Source of the DNA: CAVQGZ01 sp964400785
Lineage (GTDB): Bacteria > Actinomycetota > Actinomycetes > Jiangellales > Jiangellaceae
Length of the DNA stretch: 64,000 nt
Assembly: GCA_964400785.1 (NCBI GenBank)
Contig: CAYNWB010000003.1
Location: forward strand, 45,479 to 109,478
Direction: 5' to 3'
How positions within the stretch are numbered: position 1 is the first letter of the stretch; every line of letters begins with the position of its first letter. Shown in pieces: positions 33,483-41,646 of this stretch. The translations under genes and the position numbers were made by a program. The notes below the pieces were generated by a model. It ran no database searches. It saw only the letters and a program-made list of their open reading frames with translations, and was not told the DNA's origin.

Positions 33483-33526
33483 CGAGCCCCCGGCACTGTC
33501 GGGGGGAGGTCAGCGCCGGGGGCTCG
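33483..33526 (-). terminator. Hairpin terminator downstream of yceI
   Basis: Arms CGAGCCCCCGGC (33483-33494) and GCCGGGGGCTCG (33515-33526) pair perfectly over 12 bases with a 20-base loop. It lies between the end of yceI and the start of the fem-like gene, both leftward, so it separates the two transcripts. No T-run is present. Confidence 0.6.
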
Positions 33527-33550
33527 TTGTCCTGAGCGTAGCGAATCGTG

Positions 33551-34141
33551 TCAGCTCTGGCGAACAGCTTGGGCCTCGATTTCGAGCACGACCTTCTTGC
33601 TGACGAGTACCCCGCCGCCTTCGAGTGCGACGTTCCAGGTCAGTCCGAACTGCTCGCGGTCGATCTCACCGCGGGCGGTCAGCGAGAGGCGCTCACCACC
33701 CCACGGGTCGGTGGCGACACCGTCGATCTCGACGGCCAGCTCGACCGGCTTGGTGACGCCCTTGATGGTCAGCTCGCCCGCGACGGTGAAGACGTCCCCC
33801 TTGACCCCGACGACGCCCGTGCTGCGGTAGGTGACCGTCGGGTAGGAGTCGATCTGCAGGAAGTCACCCGAGACCAGATGCGCGTCGCGGTCGGGGGACC
33901 CGGTGGTGATGGAGGCGCTCTGCATGGTCGCCTCGGCGCTGGCCTGCATCGGGTCGTCGGGCACGACGACGGTGCCCTCGACCTCACCGAACGATCCGCG
34001 CACCTTCGTCACCATCAGGTGCTTGGCGACGAACCCGACCCGGGTGTGCGAAGGGTCGATGACGAAGGTGCCGGGCGTAGGCACGGTGACGCCTCGCCAG
34101 TCACGGGTGCCGGTGGGGTTGGTGCTCTCAGAGACAGTCAT
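33551..34141 (-). CDS. YceI family protein
   Basis: The 196-residue protein is a YceI-like lipocalin-fold protein that binds isoprenoid-type lipids in known members. It shows GTFVIDPSHTRVGFVAKHLM, DSYPTVTYRST, GELTIKGVTKPVEL and SLTARGEIDREQFGLTWN. No signal peptide is visible, so it is probably cytoplasmic, as in many actinobacteria. It is divergent from a MarR regulator, and a strong promoter in the gap is overlapped by palindromes likely bound by that regulator. ATG start with GGAGG upstream. Confidence 0.88.
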   Translation of the reverse strand: MTVSESTNPTGTRDWRGVTVPTPGTFVIDPSHTRVGFVAKHLMVTKVRGSFGEVEGTVVVPDDPMQASAEATMQSASITTGSPDRDAHLVSGDFLQIDSYPTVTYRSTGVVGVKGDVFTVAGELTIKGVTKPVELAVEIDGVATDPWGGERLSLTARGEIDREQFGLTWNVALEGGGVLVSKKVVLEIEAQAVRQS

Positions 34142-34176
34142 GGCGACCTCCTGGGTTAGTAGTTGTCCTAGGGATA

Positions 34177-34206
34177 GTTGTAGTCACAACAAACCGCGTT
34201 GTCAAC
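34177..34206 (-). promoter_or_regulatory. yceI promoter overlapped by MarR-type palindromes
   Basis: On the minus strand TTGACA (34205-34200) and TACAAC (34182-34177) are exactly 17 bases apart, a near-ideal promoter. Two inverted repeats cover its elements: GTTGT-AGTC-ACAAC at 34177-34190 over the -10 and GTTG-T-CAAC at 34198-34206 over the -35. A protein bound here, probably the divergent MarR regulator, would repress yceI and perhaps marR itself. Confidence 0.65.
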
Positions 34207-34227
34207 TACTTCTGGTACGGTGGTGCC

Positions 34228-34728
34228 ATGAGCCACGACGACCAGCCATCGACCTTGGACGACCCACGGTTGACCGCGATGGGGCTGCTCGTGGAGACCT
34301 ACAAGGGGCTCTGGTCGACACTCGCCCCCCAGCTGCGTGACCACGGCATGACCGAGACCGAGTTCGAGGTGCTGCTCCGCCTGCGTCGCAGCCCGGGGCA
34401 GCGACTGCGCATGTCCGACCTCGCCGCCCAGACGGCCCTGTCGACCAGTGGCATCACCCGAGTCGTCGATCGTCTCGAGCGCGACGGCCTTGTCTGCCGC
34501 GAGACCTGCGTGAGCGACCGCCGCGGGTTCTGGGCGGCGCTGAGCGACCAGGGACGGGCACGAATCGACGGTGCGCTGGACGGACACACCGCGCTGATCG
34601 AGCAGTACTTCACAGGACGCCTGTCGTCGAACGAGCTGGACGCGCTCACTGCGACCCTGCGCAAGGTGCGCGACGTCGTTCGCCCAGGAGCTGTCGCCGG
34701 AGCTGTCGCCGGAGCCGTCCAGGCGTAG
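34228..34728 (+). CDS. MarR family transcriptional regulator
   Basis: The 166-residue protein has the MarR winged-helix fold: MTETEFEVLLRLRRSPGQRL, the recognition region MSDLAAQTALSTSGITRVVD and the wing LVCRETCVSDRRGFWAALSD (about 45-110). A Cys in the wing region (RETCVSDRR) could be redox-sensitive as in OhrR-like members, but that is speculation. The last 15 codons contain three near-identical GCCGGAGCTGTC units giving VAGAVAGAV. It is divergent from yceI, its probable target. Confidence 0.88.
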   Translation: MSHDDQPSTLDDPRLTAMGLLVETYKGLWSTLAPQLRDHGMTETEFEVLLRLRRSPGQRLRMSDLAAQTALSTSGITRVVDRLERDGLVCRETCVSDRRGFWAALSDQGRARIDGALDGHTALIEQYFTGRLSSNELDALTATLRKVRDVVRPGAVAGAVAGAVQA

Positions 34729-34779
34729 TGCCAACGGTGGGCACCTGTGGACGACGGACGACGGTGCTCCCGGCTCCTG

Positions 34780-34907
34780 TACCCTGGTGCACGTCACATC
34801 GGCCGCGTGTGTCGCCGTCCTGGTGAGCCCGCACCGATGTGGCACGCATGTGCCCTCCTGCCACGGAACGACCGTGGCCGCCTGAGCCCACAGGAGGTGG
34901 TTCGGCA
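34780..34907 (+). promoter_or_regulatory. rpsF operon promoter -10 and structured leader
   Basis: TACCCT at 34780-34785 is a likely -10 box. The leader of about 115 bases has an 8-base stem CACATCGG (34795-34802) with CCGATGTG (34834-34841), and a 6-base stem CCACGG/CCGTGG (34861-34877). The S6-S18 pair is known to autoregulate this operon through a leader RNA in many bacteria; whether these stems form that motif is not settled from sequence alone. Confidence 0.35.
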
Positions 34908-35198
34908 GTGCGCAAGTATGAAGTGATGGTGATCCTCGACCCCGAGCTCGAGGAACGCACCATCGGTCCCAGCATCGACACCTATCTCAACGTGATCCGC
35001 CAGTCCGGCGGCTCGGTCGAGAACGTGGACGTGTGGGGCCGACGTCGACTGGCCTACGAGATCAACAAGCGCTCCGAAGGCATCTACGCCGTGATCGACC
35101 TGATGTGCGAGCCGGCGGCGGTCAAGGAGCTGGACCGGCAGCTGACCCTCAACGAGTCGGTTCTGCGAACCAAGGTCCTTCGCCCGGACCTGCACTGA
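34908..35198 (+). CDS. rpsF: 30S ribosomal protein bS6
   Basis: S6 binds S18 on the platform of the small subunit. From the GTG at 34908 (AGGAGG upstream) the protein has 96 residues and starts VRKYEVMVILDPELEERTI, with WGRRRLAYEINKRSEG and YAVIDL, the standard S6 motifs. The frame is open further upstream but without homology. It heads the rpsF-ssb-rpsR-rplI operon. Confidence 0.97.
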   Translation: MRKYEVMVILDPELEERTIGPSIDTYLNVIRQSGGSVENVDVWGRRRLAYEINKRSEGIYAVIDLMCEPAAVKELDRQLTLNESVLRTKVLRPDLH

Positions 35199-35237
35199 CC
35201 TGAGGTCGACCGCCCCCATCCACGAAGGAGCCTGTCC

Positions 35238-35756
35238 GTGGCCGGAGACACCATCATCACCGTCATCGGGAACCTGACCGACGACCCCGAGCTGCGCTTC
35301 ACGCCCAGCGGTGCAGCCGTGGCCAACTTCACGGTTGCCTCGACCCCGCGGGTGTTCAAGCGGGAGAGCAACAGCTGGGAGGACGGCGACACGCTGTTCA
35401 TGCGCTGCTCGGTGTGGCGCCAGTACGCCGAGAACGTCGCCGAGTCGCTCGTGCGCGGCACCCGCGTCATCGTCTCGGGACGGCTCAAGCAGCGCTCGTA
35501 CGAGACCCGCGAGGGTGAGAAGCGCACCGTCGTCGAGCTCGAGGTCGAGGAGATCGGTCCCGCGCTGCGCTATGCCACCGCCAAGGTTCAGCGCACCCAG
35601 CGCTCCGGCGGCGGCGGCTTCGCCGGCGGCCAGGGCGCCCCTGCGGGCCAGGGCTCCTCCGGCGAGGCTCCTGGGTCGTCGGACCCCTGGGCGTCCTCGA
35701 CCCCGGCACCGGACCCGTGGTCCGGCAGCGGCGACACCGACGAACCCCCCTTCTAG
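35238..35756 (+). CDS. ssb: Single-stranded DNA-binding protein
   Basis: SSB covers single-stranded DNA during replication and repair. The 172-residue protein has an N-terminal OB fold (about 1-115, VIGNLTDDPELRFTPSGAAV and LFMRCSVWRQYAENVAESL), a Gly/Ser/Ala-rich linker, and the acidic tip ending TDEPPF that docks partner proteins. GTG start with AAGGAG upstream. It lies between rpsF and rpsR, the usual operon. Confidence 0.97.
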   Translation: MAGDTIITVIGNLTDDPELRFTPSGAAVANFTVASTPRVFKRESNSWEDGDTLFMRCSVWRQYAENVAESLVRGTRVIVSGRLKQRSYETREGEKRTVVELEVEEIGPALRYATAKVQRTQRSGGGGFAGGQGAPAGQGSSGEAPGSSDPWASSTPAPDPWSGSGDTDEPPF

Positions 35757-35808
35757 ACACCCGTCCATCCCGGCGAGACCGCCGGGCCCAGAGACCTGGA
35801 GCACCACG

Positions 35809-36045
35809 ATGGCGAAGCCACCCCCCCGCAAGCCCAAGAAGAAGCAGAACCCCCTCAAGGCCTCCGGCGTCGACTACGTCGACTACAAGGACACGGCGCT
35901 GCTGCGCAAGTTCATCTCCGACCGGGGCAAGATCCGCGCGCGTCGGGTCACCGGTGTCACAGTCCAGCAGCAGAAGCAGATCGCTCGCGCGGTCAAGAAC
36001 GCCCGAGAGATGGCGCTGCTGCCCTACACCTCGACCACTCGCTGA
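35809..36045 (+). CDS. rpsR: 30S ribosomal protein bS18, zinc-free (C-minus) form
   Basis: The 78-residue protein has the S18 core DYKDTALLRKFISDRGKIRA followed by RRVTGV. The N-terminal cysteines of zinc-binding S18 are missing: the stretch that normally carries CxxC reads KKKQNPLKASGVDYVDYKD. This is the C-minus type found as the sole or the zinc-independent copy in actinobacteria. ATG start, between ssb and rplI. Confidence 0.95.
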   Translation: MAKPPPRKPKKKQNPLKASGVDYVDYKDTALLRKFISDRGKIRARRVTGVTVQQQKQIARAVKNAREMALLPYTSTTR

Positions 36046-36056
36046 GGGAGGCTCGT

Positions 36057-36503
36057 ATGAAGATCATCCTCACCCAGGAGGTCGCGGGCGTCGGCTCCGC
36101 CGGCGACGTAGCAGAGGTCAAGGACGGCTACGCGCGCAACTACCTCATCCCGCGCGGCTTCGCCATGCGCTGGACGCGGGGCTCGGAGTCACAGATCGCG
36201 TCGCTTCGCACGACCAAGCACGCGCGTGACATGGCCGACCGTGACTCCGCCGCCGAGGTGGCCGCGTCGCTGGCCGACTCGCCCATCGTTCTCACGGCGC
36301 GATCCGGCGAGGGCGGCCGGCTGTTCGGCGCCATCACTCCGGCCGACATCGCAGCGGCCATCGGCCAGACCGCAGGTGTCGCCGTCGACCGACGGCGCAT
36401 CGAGGTCGGCGCTGCGATCAAGACGGTCGGACGTCACCAGGTACGGGTACGGCTGCACCCCGATGTCGTCGCCGACGTGATCCTGGACGTCCAGGCGTCC
36501 TGA
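36057..36503 (+). CDS. rplI: 50S ribosomal protein bL9
   Basis: L9 is an elongated protein at the base of the L1 stalk. The 148-residue protein starts MKIILTQEVAGVGSAGDVAE, followed by VKDGYARNYLIPRG, the L9 signature, and has a C-terminal domain with GRLFGAITPADIA. GGGAGG precedes the ATG. It is the last gene of the operon and is followed by a clear hairpin. Confidence 0.97.
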   Translation: MKIILTQEVAGVGSAGDVAEVKDGYARNYLIPRGFAMRWTRGSESQIASLRTTKHARDMADRDSAAEVAASLADSPIVLTARSGEGGRLFGAITPADIAAAIGQTAGVAVDRRRIEVGAAIKTVGRHQVRVRLHPDVVADVILDVQAS

Positions 36504-36519
36504 CACACGCGACGCTTCG

Positions 36520-36555
36520 CGTCCCGGCTGTCCAGCATCTGAGACAGCCGGGACG
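36520..36555 (+). terminator. Hairpin terminator after rplI
   Basis: Arms CGTCCCGGCTGTC (36520-36532) and GACAGCCGGGACG (36543-36555) pair perfectly over 13 bases with a 10-base loop, 17 bases after the rplI stop. The bases after it (CTCGTCTTCT) are only mildly T-rich. Confidence 0.75.
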
Positions 36556-36880
36556 CTCGTCTTCTCCACAGCGAGCCCCGGCTCCGAGTGCTGGTCACAG
36601 GCGTTTCGGATGGGGTGGGCGGGCCTCCGGGACGGCGTGTCGTCCCCAACGGCTGTGGGTAACGGACCGTCTCTGACCTGCGCAGATGGGTGCTCGTCCC
36701 CACGTCGTCCACACCCCCTGTGGACGACGATGTTCCCCTGAGCAGCGCCGGCCTCTACGGTTCGGCAGGCCGATCCCCGCAGGCTGCGAGGGCCTCGTCC
36801 CGCAGGTTGTGTCGGACCCGGAGCGCAGGATCGGCCGTGTTGCTGGACCGTCGCACGACCACGACGAAGGGGGACTGGGT
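36556..36880. promoter_or_regulatory. dnaB upstream region with DnaA-box inverted repeat
   Basis: No gene is seen in these 325 bases. The main feature is a perfect inverted repeat, CGTCGTCCACA (36703-36713), five C, TGTGGACGACG (36719-36729), whose inner parts are DnaA-box-like (GTCCACA/TGTGGAC) in opposite orientation. A weaker box-like TTCTCCACA occurs near 36562. The repeat lies about 150 bases upstream of dnaB; control of dnaB by DnaA is possible. No promoter could be fixed. Confidence 0.5.
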
Positions 36881-38242
36881 GTGAGCGTCTCCGAGCTGCC
36901 GGTCGCCTCGTCCGGACGCGACTTCGACCGCACACCTCCTCAGGACATCGCTGCGGAGCAGTCGGTGCTCGGAGCGATGCTGCTGAGCAAGGACGCGATC
37001 GCGGACGTCGTGGAGCTGCTGCACGGTCCCGACTTCTACCGGCCCGCCCACGAGACGATCTTCGACACCGTCCTCGAGCTGTACGGGCGGGGCGAGCCTG
37101 CCGATGCGGTGACCCTGTCGGCTGAGCTGCAGAAGCGCGGAGAGCTCACCCGAGTGGGTGGTGCCCCCTACGTGCACACGCTCGTCGCTGGTGTGCCGAC
37201 AGCGGCGAACGCCGGCTACTACGCCGAGATCGTCCGGGAGAGGGCGGTGCTTCGTCGGCTGGTCGAGGCCGGCACGCGCATCGTCCAGATGGGGTACGGC
37301 GGCGAGGGCGACATCGATGCTGTCGTCGACCGGGCCCAGGCCGAGGTGTTCGGGGTCAGCGAGCGGCGCACGTCCGAGGACTACGCACCGATAGCCGACC
37401 TGCTGCAGGGAACGCTGGACGAGATCGAGGCGATCAGTGGCCACGACGGGTCTCTGGTCGGCGTGCCGACGGGCTTCAACGACCTCGACGCCCTCACGAA
37501 CGGCCTGCACGCGGGCCAGCTCGTGATCGTGGCGGCCCGGCCCGCGATCGGCAAGTCCACCCTCGCGCTCGACATCGCCAGGTCGGCCTCGCTGCGGCAC
37601 GGTCTCACCTCGGTGGTGTTCTCCCTCGAGATGGGGCGCAACGAGATCACCATGCGCATGCTCTCGGCCGAGGCCGGCGTGCCCCTGCACCACATGCGCA
37701 GCGGCTCGATGACCGACCAGGACTGGGACCGGATCGCTCGCACCACCGGCGCCGTCTCGGCCGCCCCGCTGTTCATCGACGACTCCCCGAACATGACGAT
37801 GATGGAGATCAGGGCCAAGTGTCGGCGCCTGAAGCAGCGCAACGACCTGCGCCTGATCGTGCTGGACTACCTGCAGCTGATGTCGTCGGGCAAGCGGGTC
37901 GAGAGCCGCCAGGTGGAGGTCAGCGAGTTCTCGCGGTCGCTGAAGCTGCTCGCCAAGGAGCTCGGGGTACCGGTCGTGGCGCTGTCGCAGCTCAACCGCG
38001 GCCCCGAGCAGCGCACCGACAAGAAGCCGATGTTGTCCGACCTTCGCGAGTCGGGCTCCCTGGAGCAGGACGCCGACATGGTGATCCTGCTGCACCGCGA
38101 GGACGCCTACGAGAAGGAGTCCCCGCGTGCCGGTGAGGCCGACTTCATCGTGGCCAAGCATCGCAACGGCCCCACCGGTACGGTCACCGTCGCCTTCCAG
38201 GGCCACTACAGCCGCTTCGTCGACATGGCACCCGGCATCTAG
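36881..38242 (+). CDS. dnaB: Replicative DNA helicase DnaB
   Basis: DnaB is the hexameric helicase at the replication fork. From GTG 36881 (AAGGGGG upstream) the protein has 453 residues: an N-terminal primase-binding domain (about 20-125, PPQDIAAEQSVLGAMLLSKD), a linker, and a RecA-type domain with Walker A AARPAIGKSTLALDIA (about 220) and Walker B LIVLDYLQLM. No intein interrupts it, unlike several mycobacterial homologues. It follows the ribosomal operon and its terminator. The 3' end overlaps the convergent small gene by four bases. Confidence 0.96.
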   Translation: MSVSELPVASSGRDFDRTPPQDIAAEQSVLGAMLLSKDAIADVVELLHGPDFYRPAHETIFDTVLELYGRGEPADAVTLSAELQKRGELTRVGGAPYVHTLVAGVPTAANAGYYAEIVRERAVLRRLVEAGTRIVQMGYGGEGDIDAVVDRAQAEVFGVSERRTSEDYAPIADLLQGTLDEIEAISGHDGSLVGVPTGFNDLDALTNGLHAGQLVIVAARPAIGKSTLALDIARSASLRHGLTSVVFSLEMGRNEITMRMLSAEAGVPLHHMRSGSMTDQDWDRIARTTGAVSAAPLFIDDSPNMTMMEIRAKCRRLKQRNDLRLIVLDYLQLMSSGKRVESRQVEVSEFSRSLKLLAKELGVPVVALSQLNRGPEQRTDKKPMLSDLRESGSLEQDADMVILLHREDAYEKESPRAGEADFIVAKHRNGPTGTVTVAFQGHYSRFVDMAPGI

Positions 38243-38616
38243 GGCGAGTCGCGCGAGGCGCGGCGTCCCACGGCAAGCCCGGCACCGATCGCTGCGGCAC
38301 CGATGACGACGGGCGCAAGCGGCGGCGCCACCATCACCGACACCAGGCCCGCCGGCAGTGCACCCGCGATCGCCCCGAGCGCCATCGGGCCTGCGCGCAG
38401 CTCCGTGTGCGACCCCAGCACACCACCGGCGACACCCCCGCTGAGCGCCAGCAGCAGGGAGATGACGCCGATGGTCAGCTGCGCCTCGCCGGTGATGACG
38501 GTCTGGTTCGCCAGCAGCAGCCCCAGCCCCGGCAGCGTCCCGAGAACCGCGCCTGCGATGGCCCTGCGCCCCCGACCGAGGGGCCGCGTTGTCGGAGTAC
38601 CTGTCACGGCTGTCAC
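38239..38616 (-). CDS. Small integral membrane protein, unknown function
   Basis: I do not recognise this 125-residue protein. It has about four hydrophobic helices, for example AIAGAVLGTLPGLGLLLA and LTIGVISLLLALSGGVAGGV, between short basic ends. The start is GTG 38616; a second GTG lies three codons later. It is convergent with dnaB and divergent from an enoyl-CoA hydratase gene. Coding is supported by the membrane-protein pattern and the fit between neighbours. Confidence 0.6.
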   Translation of the reverse strand: MTAVTGTPTTRPLGRGRRAIAGAVLGTLPGLGLLLANQTVITGEAQLTIGVISLLLALSGGVAGGVLGSHTELRAGPMALGAIAGALPAGLVSVMVAPPLAPVVIGAAAIGAGLAVGRRASRDSP

Positions 38617-38702
38617 CTCGTCGACCGCTCGTCCCTATCATCCCGCGGCCGGAGGCACCGGGGGTAGGGCTGTCGTCCCCCTGCGACTGGTTCGATGGGG
38701 CC

Positions 38703-39524
38703 ATGAGCACTGCTGTGGACGAAGCCCTCGGTGAGGCTGCGCAGAGCCTGCGGGTCGATGTCGCGGACGGTCTGGCGACGGTCGAGGTGCATCGTCCGGC
38801 CAAGCACAACGCCATCTCGTTCGCGATGTGGCAGGCGTTCGGCCGTCTGATGCCCGTCCTCGCCGCCGACGATGCCGTCGACGTCGTCGTCATGCGAGGC
38901 ACCCCGGGGGGGCCGTTCAGTGCGGGCGCCGACATCGCGGAGTTCAGCACGCTGCGCTCCGATCCCGAGGGCGCCGAGCGCTACGGAGAGGCTGTCGAGG
39001 CGGGTGAGCAGGCGATCGTCAGCTTTCCCAAGCCGACGGTGGCCCTCGTGGAGGGCTTCGCGATCGGCGGCGGTACCCAGCTCGCGGTGGCCTGCGACCT
39101 ACGGGTCTGCGGGGCGTCGTCGCGGTTCGGCGTGACCCCGGCCAAGCTCGGCATCGTCTACGCGCTGCCGTCCACCGCCCGCCTCGTCGAGACGGTCGGA
39201 TCGGCCTGGGCCCGGTGGATCCTGCTCACCGGCGAGCTGCTCGACGCCGATACCGCGCTGCGCATCGGGCTCGTGCACGAGGTCGTCCCCGACTCCGAGG
39301 TCGAGAGCCGGGCGTACTCCGTCGCACGCACGCTCGCCTCCCGCGCTCAGGTGTCTCTGCGTGGTGGCAAGGCCCTCATCGACCGCGCGGTGGCCGGCGA
39401 CGTCGACGAGGACGAGCAGGTGCTGGCTCTCTACCACCAGTCGTGGACGAGTGCCGAGTACGCCGAGGGCGTCTCGGCCTTTCTCGCCAAGCGACCTCCC
39501 GACTTTCGCGGGGCGCGAGCCTGA
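38703..39524 (+). CDS. Enoyl-CoA hydratase/isomerase family protein
   Basis: The 273-residue protein has the crotonase fold: VHRPAKHNAISFAMWQAF, the oxyanion-hole segment GPFSAGADIAEF, and GFAIGGGTQLAVACDLRVCG followed by RFGVTPAKLGIVY (about 60-165). One acidic residue typical of hydratases is not obvious, so isomerase or another crotonase reaction is possible. ATG 38703 follows an open upstream frame without homology. It is convergent with a second crotonase gene one base away. Confidence 0.87.
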   Translation: MSTAVDEALGEAAQSLRVDVADGLATVEVHRPAKHNAISFAMWQAFGRLMPVLAADDAVDVVVMRGTPGGPFSAGADIAEFSTLRSDPEGAERYGEAVEAGEQAIVSFPKPTVALVEGFAIGGGTQLAVACDLRVCGASSRFGVTPAKLGIVYALPSTARLVETVGSAWARWILLTGELLDADTALRIGLVHEVVPDSEVESRAYSVARTLASRAQVSLRGGKALIDRAVAGDVDEDEQVLALYHQSWTSAEYAEGVSAFLAKRPPDFRGARA

Positions 39525-39525
39525 C

Positions 39526-40293
39526 TCAGCCGCCGACAGCGTCGAAGTCGGGCTCGCGCTTGCTCATGAAGGCCGTGACGGCCTCGACGAACTCAGGCGA
39601 CTGCAGCCGCTGCACGAACAGCTCGAACTCCGTCGTCATGCGGCCGTGCAGCCCGGCCGTGTCGTCGCGCAGCAGACGCTTGGTCATCCGGACGGCGGCC
39701 GGAGGCTGCTTGGCCAGGCGGGCCGTGAACTCACGTGCCGCGGCGAGCTGCTCACCCGGCGGCACGACGCGGCTCACCAGTCCGAGCTCGAGGGCCCGCG
39801 GCGCAGGCACGCGCTCGCCCGTCAGCATGATCTCTGCCGCCCTCAGGTAGCCGGTGACGCGTGGCAGCAGAAGGGAGCTGCCGGCCTCGGGCACCAACGC
39901 CATGCTGACGAAGGGGTACTGCAGGCTTGCCGTCTCGGCCGCCACCACGTGCTCGGCGTGCAGCAGCATCGTCGCACCGACGCCGACGGCAGGCCCTTGA
40001 ACGGCGAACACCAGCGGCACGTCGGTGGTGGCCAGCGCCGACAGGAATCGCACCACAGGGCTGTCCTGACCCGGCGCGCCGGCCAAGAAGTCCTGCAGGT
40101 CGTTGCCGCCGCTGAAGGTGTCGCCGGTCGCGTGCACGAGCACCGAGCGAACGGTGCGGTCGGCCGTGGCCTGCTCGATGGCCTGCGCGACGGCGGCGTA
40201 CATGTCGCCGGTCAGAGCGTTCTTCTTCGCCGGACGGTCGATGACGACCTCGACGCTGGAACCCTCGCGGGTGACGTGGACGTGCTCGCTCAT
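39526..40293 (-). CDS. Enoyl-CoA hydratase/isomerase family protein (second)
   Basis: The 255-residue protein has the crotonase core: VVIDRPAKKNALTGDMYAAV, DTFSGGNDLQDFLAG and VQGPAVGVGATMLLHAEHVV, with SLQYPFVSMALVPEAGSSLL. Asn in place of Ala in SGGND is typical of enoyl-CoA delta-isomerase-like members. The ATG overlaps the stop of the upstream SDR gene (ATGA), so the two form an operon and may share a fatty-acyl-CoA pathway. Confidence 0.87.
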   Translation of the reverse strand: MSEHVHVTREGSSVEVVIDRPAKKNALTGDMYAAVAQAIEQATADRTVRSVLVHATGDTFSGGNDLQDFLAGAPGQDSPVVRFLSALATTDVPLVFAVQGPAVGVGATMLLHAEHVVAAETASLQYPFVSMALVPEAGSSLLLPRVTGYLRAAEIMLTGERVPAPRALELGLVSRVVPPGEQLAAAREFTARLAKQPPAAVRMTKRLLRDDTAGLHGRMTTEFELFVQRLQSPEFVEAVTAFMSKREPDFDAVGG

Positions 40294-41165
40294 CGCGCGT
40301 CGAAGGCGTTGGTGACCTCGTCTGCGTAGCGCTGCGCCACCTCGTCGGGGATGAAGAAGTCCATCAGCGGCTTCTGCCCGCCCTCGGGGCCGTACACGCT
40401 GAAGTCGGTGACACCCTCGTCGCGAAGCACCTGCTCGTCGATGAAGAAGTTGCCGGTGCACTCCCGCGAGGGCTTGGTGAGGATGGCGTAGGCCGCATCC
40501 GCCAGCACCTCGGGCGTGCGGCTGACGGCCGCCATCTGGTCACCACCGAGGACGTTGCGCACCGCGGCGGTGTCGACGGTCGTCAACGGCCACAGCGAGT
40601 TCACCGCAACCCCGTCGGAGGCGAACTCGGCCGACATTCCGAGTGTGCACATGCTCATGCCCATCTTGGCCATCGTGTAGGCGACGTGGGGCGCGAACCA
40701 CTTCGCGGCGATGTCGAGCGGCGGTGACAGCGTCAGGATGTGCGGGTTGTCGGCCTTCAGCAGGTGGGGCAGGCACGTCTTGGACACCAGGAACGTGCCC
40801 CGGGCGTTGACCTGGTTCATGAGGTCGTAGCGCTTCATCTCGGTCTGCAGGGTGCCCGTGAGGCTGATGGCACTGGCGTTGTTGACGCAGATGTCGATGC
40901 CACCGAACTCCTCGACCGCCTTGGCCACCGCCGCGACGACCTGGTCCTCGTGGCGGATGTCGCACTGCACGCCGATCGCCTGACCACCGGCGTCCCGGAT
41001 CTGCTGCGCGGCTGTGGACAGCGTGCCGGGCAGCTTCGGGTGGGGGTCCACCGTCTTGGCGGCGATGGCGACGTTGGCGCCGTCCCGTGCCGCGCGCAGG
41101 GCGATCGCCAGACCGATCCCCCGGGTGGCGCCAGTGATGAAGATGGTCTTTCCCGCCAGGGACAT
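40290..41165 (-). CDS. Short-chain dehydrogenase/reductase, HSDL2-like
   Basis: The 291-residue protein has the NAD(P) motif TGATRGIGLAIALRAA (about 11-26), the NNAS motif CVNNASAISLTGT, and a Tyr/Lys pair in HVAYTMAKMGMSMC (usually YxxxK; here Y-T-M-A-K). The sequence SPPLDIAAKWFAPHVAYTMA is typical of the HSDL2 group, which is linked to fatty-acid metabolism. It is coupled to an enoyl-CoA hydratase gene downstream, which supports an acyl-CoA role. Confidence 0.88.
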   Translation of the reverse strand: MSLAGKTIFITGATRGIGLAIALRAARDGANVAIAAKTVDPHPKLPGTLSTAAQQIRDAGGQAIGVQCDIRHEDQVVAAVAKAVEEFGGIDICVNNASAISLTGTLQTEMKRYDLMNQVNARGTFLVSKTCLPHLLKADNPHILTLSPPLDIAAKWFAPHVAYTMAKMGMSMCTLGMSAEFASDGVAVNSLWPLTTVDTAAVRNVLGGDQMAAVSRTPEVLADAAYAILTKPSRECTGNFFIDEQVLRDEGVTDFSVYGPEGGQKPLMDFFIPDEVAQRYADEVTNAFDAR

Positions 41166-41196
41166 CTGCGCTCCTCGTGTCGTCGTTACCGGCAGG

Positions 41197-41568
41197 CTAG
41201 TAGGCGCGCAGCACAGCGGTGACCATGGGCACCTGCAGCGGCAGCCGCGCCCACACCAAGGCCTTCACAGCGGGGTGAGCGTGCGAGCGCTGCACCGACA
41301 CCGCATGCCAGACGTTGCCGGGCCACACGGCCAGCAGCGTCGCCGCGGTGGCCGCAGGCCCCCACCGCTCGCCCCGCACGAGCGCTGCCGCGCTGACGAT
41401 CTCGGCGACCCCTGTGCCGACCGTCCAGGCGTCGGGGACGGGCAGAACCGGCGGGATCAGCGGCCGGAAGAGGGCGGGCCGTACCAGGTGCGCGGTTCCG
41501 CTGACGAGAAAGGCCACGGCCACGCCGCGAGCCGCCGGGCGCATCGTCGACCAGCCGCTGGTGTTCAC
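41197..41568 (-). CDS. DoxX-like small membrane protein
   Basis: The 123-residue protein has about four hydrophobic helices with GVAVAFLVSGTAHLVRPALF and PLIPPVLPVPDAWTVGTGVA, a pattern of DoxX/DUF4267-like membrane proteins. The start is GTG 41568 or the ATG at 41544. The function of such proteins is poorly known. It lies 31 bases downstream of the SDR start and is divergent from a rhomboid gene. Confidence 0.7.
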   Translation of the reverse strand: MNTSGWSTMRPAARGVAVAFLVSGTAHLVRPALFRPLIPPVLPVPDAWTVGTGVAEIVSAAALVRGERWGPAATAATLLAVWPGNVWHAVSVQRSHAHPAVKALVWARLPLQVPMVTAVLRAY

Positions 41569-41646
41569 GGGCGCGATGCTGCCATCGCGCGTGCGCCGGC
41601 GCAGGTTGCGGGTGCCCGCCCGCGATGGCGCGGCGATACTGGGCCG

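Noticed and set aside
36881..38242. Possible intein in dnaB
   Set aside because: The 453-residue length and uninterrupted Walker and downstream motifs show no insertion.
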